Shown here: positions 7,341 through 9,469 of the stretch, piece after piece
How positions within the stretch are numbered: position 1 is the first letter of the stretch
Layout: every line of letters starts with the position of its first letter
NCBI GenBank assembly: GCA_964445105.1
Contig: CAYUJS010000058.1
Span: 1-9,469 of the forward strand
Direction: 5' to 3'
DNA: 9,469 nt
DNA from: CAWBNS01 sp964445105
GTDB lineage: Bacteria > Chlamydiota > Chlamydiia > Chlamydiales > JAJFMA01
Notes under the pieces: generated by a model
Told to the model about the DNA's origin: nothing
The model's database searches: none
Seen by the model: the letters and a program-made list of their open reading frames with translations, nothing else
Made by a program: the position numbers and the translations under genes

Positions 7341-8309
7341 TTAGCCTAGTTTTGCTTTGATGAGTTCCAGCAGCTTAAGTGTGTCGTGCGTGAAGCGCTG
7401 GATGCCATCGGAAAGCTTATCAGTCGCCATGGCGTTTTCCCTCATGAGGAACCTAAACAGACTCTCATTGAGTTCGATCCTGTCAAGAGGTTGCTTCTTA
7501 GCATTCTCGGGGTCCAGTTTGCGAGTGAGCGGACTTGACGAGCTGCTTAGCTCTTTAAGAAGTTTAGGGGCAATGGTGAGAAGATCGCATCCGGCCAGTT
7601 CCGTGATTTGGCCAAGATTGCGGAAGCTGGCGCCCATTACTTGGGTTTTGTAGCCAAATTTTTTAAAGTAGTTGTAGATCTCTGTGACGGATTTTACGCC
7701 TGGGTCTTCAGCGGGTGTATAGGAGGTAGCCTTGTTGTTTTGGAGGTACCAATCTAAGATACGGCCCACGAAAGGCGAGATGAGGGTGGCGTTGGCCTCG
7801 GCACAAATGATGGCCTGGGGCAGGGAAAAGAGCAAGGTCATGTTGCAGTGAATCCCTTCTTCCTCGAGCTGGCGCGCGGCGAGAGCTCCTTCCCAAGTGG
7901 AGGCCAGCTTAATGAGTACGCGCTCGCGCGGAACACCCAGTTCTTTGTACATCTGTATAAAGGTATGGGCTTTGTTGATGCTGCCTTGTGTGTCGAAAGA
8001 GAGGCGCGCGTCGACTTCTGTGCTTACACGTCCGGGGACGATTTCGAGAATTTTGCTGCCAAAGTTGATGAGTAATCGGTCTAGCACTAATTCAGCCGTT
8101 TCTTCGATCGATTGTTTCCCAGGCTGTTTCCCGTAATTGATGGCGTTATCCATCAAGTAGGCGTACTGTGGCTTTTGGATGGCTTCGAGAATCAGAGAAG
8201 GATTTGTGGTGGCATCTTGAGGCTTAAATTCGGCGATCGCGTCGATATCCCCTGTGTCTGAGACGACTGTGGTCATTTCTTTGAGCTGGTCAAGTTGGCT
8301 GGCGGTCAT
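7341..8309 (-). CDS. tal: Transaldolase
   Basis: Transfers a dihydroxyacetone unit between sugar phosphates (sedoheptulose-7-P + glyceraldehyde-3-P to erythrose-4-P + fructose-6-P) in the cytoplasmic non-oxidative pentose phosphate pathway. At 322 residues it is the classical TalB-like type, not the short FSA/MipB type. All key residues known from E. coli TalB can be placed: Schiff-base K134 in LIKLASTWEG, D18 in SDTGD, N36 in DATTNPSL, E98 in STEVDARL, T158 in CNMTLLFS and S178 in ISPFVGRILDW. The start ATG (8307-8309) overlaps the upstream gene's TGA as ATGA, and a strong AAAGGAG lies 8 bases upstream, so both genes are surely on one mRNA. The enzyme looks complete and active. Confidence 0.97.
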   Translation of the reverse strand: MTASQLDQLKEMTTVVSDTGDIDAIAEFKPQDATTNPSLILEAIQKPQYAYLMDNAINYGKQPGKQSIEETAELVLDRLLINFGSKILEIVPGRVSTEVDARLSFDTQGSINKAHTFIQMYKELGVPRERVLIKLASTWEGALAARQLEEEGIHCNMTLLFSLPQAIICAEANATLISPFVGRILDWYLQNNKATSYTPAEDPGVKSVTEIYNYFKKFGYKTQVMGASFRNLGQITELAGCDLLTIAPKLLKELSSSSSPLTRKLDPENAKKQPLDRIELNESLFRFLMRENAMATDKLSDGIQRFTHDTLKLLELIKAKLG

Positions 8310-8692
8310 TTCACATACTCCTTTAAGTCTTGTACGGGCTCCATGCGGAATTCTATGGTTAGCGGACGGCTGCCAAGTGTAAGTTCAAGGCTAGAGTTTA
8401 AGCGGCTGAGAAGAATTTTATAGGGCACTTTAATGTGGTGCGGACCGACGTCGATGCCGATAGCTGCATTTCCCAGAATCTCCTCCGACTCTGCAATCTG
8501 CCGGCAGAGAGCTTCAAATTTTGTGAGTTGTCGTTTTAGAGTAGGATCAGAGAGGGCATATTCTTTGGAGCAGTGCTCGCACACAATGTTGCTGTGGTGT
8601 TTGTCGAGATCTACGACAGAGAAAGTGACGGGCTGGTCGCAGTCTTCGCAGCGAAATGTAAGTACGTGGCCTTTTTGCATTCGTCGATCCAT
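8306..8692 (-). CDS. Small zinc-ribbon-like protein coupled to transaldolase
   Basis: A 128-residue soluble protein. The N-terminus has two CxxC knuckles, FRCEDCDQ (C15, C18) and VCEHCSKEY (C38, C41), 19 residues apart, the usual geometry of a zinc ribbon. After a charged helix (TLKRQLTKFEALCRQIAESEEI) comes a beta-rich half (IGIDVGPHHIKVPYKILLSRL, LELTLGSRPLTIEFRMEPV). The name of the family is not known to me. The C-x2-C spacing does not match 4Fe-4S or plant-type 2Fe-2S ferredoxins, so an iron-sulfur role is possible only by a different fold. Its TGA overlaps the tal ATG, so the two are co-translated and likely functionally or regulatorily linked. The start is uncertain: ATG 8690-8692 has no Shine-Dalgarno, and a second ATG four codons in (M5) also lacks a good one. 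Confidence 0.85.
   Translation of the reverse strand: MDRRMQKGHVLTFRCEDCDQPVTFSVVDLDKHHSNIVCEHCSKEYALSDPTLKRQLTKFEALCRQIAESEEILGNAAIGIDVGPHHIKVPYKILLSRLNSSLELTLGSRPLTIEFRMEPVQDLKEYVK
8318..8324 (-). promoter_or_regulatory. Shine-Dalgarno of tal
   Basis: AAAGGAG on the minus strand, 8 bases upstream of ATG 8307-8309 and inside the preceding gene. It confirms the overlapping ATGA start and suggests tal can be translated more strongly than its upstream partner, which lacks such a site. Confidence 0.7.
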
Positions 8693-8728
8693 GGGTGGGT
8701 GTTTAGGCCAATCCTAGCACGGAGATGC

Positions 8729-8758
8729 ATTTTAGGATAATATCAATAAAAATTTGAA
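8729..8758 (-). promoter_or_regulatory. Possible promoter for zinc-ribbon/tal operon
   Basis: Minus strand TTCAAA (8753-8758), 18-base spacer, TAAAAT (8729-8734), matching a sigma70-type consensus at 4/6 and 5/6. It lies in the AT-rich 79-base gap between the lipoprotein stop and the zinc-ribbon gene, about 36 bases before its ATG. AT-richness makes chance matches likely. Confidence 0.3.
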
Positions 8759-8771
8759 TGCTTGCCTGCGC

Positions 8772-9245
8772 TTAATAGCTCTGGGATCTCTTAGTCATGA
8801 TAGCGTTGTAGGCTTGCGCAAACCCATGAGGGCACACTTCAGTGCCGTGCATGCCCGCTTGGATGTAGACCGCTTTATCGGCTAAAAAAGCGTTGATTAA
8901 CTGGTTCATACTCGCTTCATCAAATAAGAGGCGCTGCCCGCCTGCCAAGATAGTTGCTTTGGCTTGGTATGGAAGCCCATCGATCGTGAGGTCAAAAGTA
9001 AAATAACCACTGCTTGCTTCGTCTGGGCAAAGAGGCAAGAGGAGTAAATTTACATACATACGTACGCCGCCAGCGTCTTTGATGAGTTCCACACTTAGCG
9101 CTCCGCAAGGATAGCTAGGGGGATAGTAAATCTGGGCTGAGCATCGGGTAAGAGATTCGTGAATCCAATGAGACTGACCGTAGTGGGGTGTATAAGGGGT
9201 GCAGCCGGCCAAGAGTAAAGCCGCGGCTAAGGCTATATGGCGCAT
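8772..9245 (-). CDS. Small putative lipoprotein, cysteine-containing
   Basis: A 157-residue protein of unknown family. The N-terminus is a compact lipoprotein signal (MRHIALAAALLLAGC); signal peptidase II cleavage would leave lipidated C15. The mature part starts with a Tyr/Pro/His-rich segment (TPYTPHYGQSHW) and has four more cysteines (C35, C47, C73, C138), enough for two disulfide bonds in the periplasm. The centre is beta-rich (VRMYVNLLLLPL, YFTFDLTIDGLPYQAKATIL). It was probably exported and anchored in a membrane. The ATG (9243-9245) lies only 4 bases after the stop of the upstream His-tailed protein and has no Shine-Dalgarno, so its translation probably depends on coupling. I see no homolog by eye. 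Confidence 0.8.
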   Translation of the reverse strand: MRHIALAAALLLAGCTPYTPHYGQSHWIHESLTRCSAQIYYPPSYPCGALSVELIKDAGGVRMYVNLLLLPLCPDEASSGYFTFDLTIDGLPYQAKATILAGGQRLLFDEASMNQLINAFLADKAVYIQAGMHGTEVCPHGFAQAYNAIMTKRSQSY

Positions 9246-9249
9246 TTAT

Positions 9250-9469
9250 TTAGTGGGCGTGTGTGTGTGAGTGAGAGTGCGTGTTGCCTGGTTTTTTGAT
9301 CGCCACAGCCACAATCGCCCCCACGAGGACGCCAGCAAAAAGAACTTTTGTCGCTAAGTGGGGAGCTTTTTTGCATTCGCTATAGGCGCCGCCGCCCACT
9401 ATAGTTTTGTAAGGAGGTTCAGCATACAAAGGGGTGGACAGCGCGTTAAAACTAAAGGCTACTAGCGCA
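9250..9469 (-). CDS. Membrane protein with His-rich tail (5' end outside window)
   Basis: An open frame of 72 residues enters from the right edge (first whole codon at 9468) and ends at TAA 9250-9252. What remains starts with the end of a likely signal peptide (ALVAFSFNALSTPLYA, with cleavage expected after LYA). A short loop with one cysteine (GGGAYSECKKAPHLATK) follows, then one membrane segment (VLFAGVLVGAIVAVAIKK) and a histidine-rich C-terminus, HSHSHTHAH. The tail is a plausible metal-binding or pH-sensing element. The stop is 4 bases from the lipoprotein's ATG, so the two form an operon. The signal-plus-single-TM layout is clear, but no family is recognised and the true N-terminus is not in the window. 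Confidence 0.72.
   Translation of the reverse strand, partial: ALVAFSFNALSTPLYAEPPYKTIVGGGAYSECKKAPHLATKVLFAGVLVGAIVAVAIKKPGNTHSHSHTHAH

Noticed and set aside
7300..7343. Weak hairpin after tal (TGACCA...TGGTTA) as a terminator
   Set aside because: The stem is only about 6 bp with a wobble and the RNA is followed by an A-run, not a U-run, on the transcribed strand.
7341..8692. Firm assignment to the Chlamydiae from the tal neighbourhood
   Set aside because: I recall a small protein next to tal in Chlamydia, but cannot confirm homology or gene order from this window, so it stays a weak suggestion.

Overview
The window comes from a Gram-negative bacterium. It carries a complete RND-type tripartite efflux operon, two lipoprotein-type signal sequences and a secreted or membrane protein. 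Base composition is roughly balanced and nearly all genes lie on the minus strand. The lineage cannot be fixed from sequence alone. The transaldolase is of the classical long (TalB-like) type. The small zinc-ribbon partner, the His-tailed membrane protein and the decaying insertion sequences would suit an intracellular or amoeba-associated lineage such as the environmental chlamydiae, but this is only a weak inference.

Left edge (about 1-795): a graveyard of mobile DNA. Bases 1-115 look like the outer end of an IS21-family element. Read on the minus strand it starts TGTCAACGACC at 115 and has iterated 25-bp units; the element body lies outside the window. Beside it (201-732, perhaps to 795) is a degraded IS1634/IS4-like DDE transposase, split by a frameshift and stop codons and missing its catalytic half. 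A perfect 18-bp inverted repeat (359-396) lies exactly where the reading frame breaks. The end of an unrecognised 302-codon gene (740-1648) touches or overlaps this relic, so its C-terminus may be insertion-derived.

Centre (1747-7195): a three-gene operon transcribed right to left in the order outer-membrane TolC-like channel, periplasmic adaptor lipoprotein, inner-membrane RND pump. The genes overlap by 13 bp and 1 bp, indicating co-translation. Together they would form one envelope-spanning pump driven by the proton gradient. A possible promoter sits just upstream of the TolC gene and would give an almost leaderless mRNA.

Right part (7341-9469): transaldolase (pentose phosphate pathway) is translationally coupled by an ATGA overlap to an upstream 128-codon zinc-ribbon protein. 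Further right, a small cysteine-containing lipoprotein follows, four bases downstream, a secreted or membrane protein ending in a histidine-rich tail. That protein is cut by the window edge.

The features most worth a second look are the nested IS remnants with the hairpin at the frameshift, the possible rewriting of the 302-codon gene's end, the zinc-ribbon/tal coupling and the His-tail/lipoprotein pair. I see no clearly new multi-gene defence or biosynthetic system.
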